Shown here in pieces: positions 63,525 to 64,000 of a stretch of 64,000 nucleotides of DNA (the first letter of the stretch is position 1; each line of letters opens with the position of its first letter). The DNA comes from Zoogloea sp041908905 (GTDB taxonomy: Bacteria > Pseudomonadota > Gammaproteobacteria > Burkholderiales > Rhodocyclaceae). The DNA is taken from contig NZ_JAYREK010000005.1 in NCBI RefSeq assembly GCF_041908905.1, positions 62,001 through 126,000 of the forward strand, read 5' to 3'. A program made the translations under genes and the position numbers. Under the pieces are notes generated by a model, which did no database searches, was not told the DNA's origin, and worked only from the letters and a program-made list of their open reading frames with translations.

Positions 63525-63800
63525 ATTCGCTGGCCCAGTATCGTCCTTGCCCTTCTTGTTGTCGTCCTGCAGTACCCCTTGTGGATCGGCAAGGGCGGCT
63601 GGCTGCGCGTGTGGGAGGTCGAGAAGCAGCTCACCGCCTCCCGGGAAGCCAATCGGCGTCTAGAGCAGCGCAACAGCAGCCTCGAGGCCGAGGTCCGCGA
63701 CCTGAAGACCGGCTACGAGGCGGTCGAGGAGCGCGCCCGCTTTGAACTCGGCTTCACCAGGGCCGACGAAGTCTTCGTCCAGACCCCGCAGACCCGCTGA
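63525..63800 (+). CDS. ftsB: Cell division protein FtsB, apparent ATT start
   Basis: This small bitopic divisome protein bridges FtsL and FtsQ. The conserved body YPLWIGKGGWLRVWEVEKQL, a coiled coil (NRRLEQRNSSLEAEVRDLK) and EERARFELGFTRADEVFVQ are clear. The first usual start codon, TTG 63579, would remove the essential membrane helix. In-frame upstream codons encode RWPSIVLALLVVVLQYPLW, the expected helix, and the residue where homologues have Met is ATT at 63525. No ATG, GTG or TTG exists in this frame between the eno stop and 63579. With ATT the protein is 91 residues, a normal FtsB length. Confidence 0.8.
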   Translation: MRWPSIVLALLVVVLQYPLWIGKGGWLRVWEVEKQLTASREANRRLEQRNSSLEAEVRDLKTGYEAVEERARFELGFTRADEVFVQTPQTR

Positions 63801-63820
63801 AGCGCCCCGGGGATTGCGCG

Positions 63821-63849
63821 CCGGGACGTCCGTCTGACGTCCGGTTTTT
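63821..63849 (+). terminator. Intrinsic terminator after ftsB
   Basis: CCGGGACGT pairs with ACGTCCGG (one bulged G) around a 7-nt loop and is followed by TTTTT. It ends the pyrG-kdsA-eno-ftsB transcript. The remaining 150 nt to the window edge hold no gene I can support. Confidence 0.75.
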
Positions 63850-64000
63850 CCCATTTAATCCCTGGCCGGCATGCCGTCCTGCTCCGGCGCGACTCGCCAA
63901 GGCAGGCTTTCTGCGTTTGTCGAAGGCCGGGTAGCGCGACCCGCATGGGCGCGCCACCCTCTCTTCATGACGGCGCTCAGTCGCGTCGATACAGCCTGAA

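Noticed and set aside
63977..64000. Possible 3' end of a - strand gene (FRLYRRD then stop)
   Set aside because: Only seven codons are inside the window, too little to support a gene.

Overview
The window is GC-rich, gene-dense chromosome from a Gram-negative betaproteobacterium, most likely of the Rhodocyclales (Azospira/Dechloromonas/Thauera relatives). The assignment rests on three things: a complete exosortase A (XrtA) exopolysaccharide locus of the kind typical of that group, the pyrG-kdsA-eno-ftsB gene order, and the general protein character. It is an inference; no 16S or other marker gene is present. I saw no tRNA, rRNA, insertion sequence, integrase or CRISPR array.

Region 1 (2-1261) is the 3' part of an outer-membrane beta-barrel gene whose start lies off the left edge. 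Region 2 (1457-29917) is a continuous 28-kb + strand exopolysaccharide/exosortase locus. It begins with the export and chain-length machinery: Wza-like lipoprotein, Wzz-like protein, tyrosine autokinase with a Tyr-Gly tail, outer-membrane beta-barrel and ExeA-like ATPase. Next come the XrtA-associated modification enzymes: deacetylase, FemAB-like protein, two sugar transferases, Asn-synthase-like amidotransferase, more glycosyltransferases and a CapK/PaaK-like adenylating enzyme. An O-antigen-ligase-like protein and an exosortase A fused to its EpsI partner follow. A strain-variable-looking second half holds further glycosyltransferases, an AAC(3)-fold N-acetyltransferase, a six-hairpin (alpha/alpha-barrel) enzyme of unknown specificity and a Wzx-type flippase. 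Many genes overlap by 4 nt (ATGA/GTGA/TTGA), implying translational coupling. Nine glycosyltransferases are present, but no polyprenyl-phosphate priming transferase and no PEP-CTERM substrate gene.

Region 3 (29992-42555) is mixed housekeeping: greB, htpG behind a sigma-32 promoter, a small secreted basic protein, an oxygen-binding di-iron-type metallo-beta-lactamase-fold protein next to an FNR-like box, a leftward MoxR/CoxE/HDAC-like group, an M20 amidohydrolase, an FtsX-type permease without an ATPase, and rmuC. A 43-bp tandem repeat array (42651-42865) fills the convergent gap after rmuC.

Region 4 (42934-50308, - strand) is a probable six-gene unit: diguanylate cyclase, PAP2 phosphatase, AglD/MprF-type membrane protein, ArnC-like GT2 and two ArnT-like transferases. 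It looks like a lipid-linked sugar or envelope glycan modification pathway. Region 5 (50567-64000) is core metabolism: purL, ETF-quinone oxidoreductase, a divergent thioesterase/acetoacetyl-CoA synthetase/isochorismatase-like group, then pyrG-kdsA-eno-ftsB. The last gene appears to use a non-canonical ATT start.
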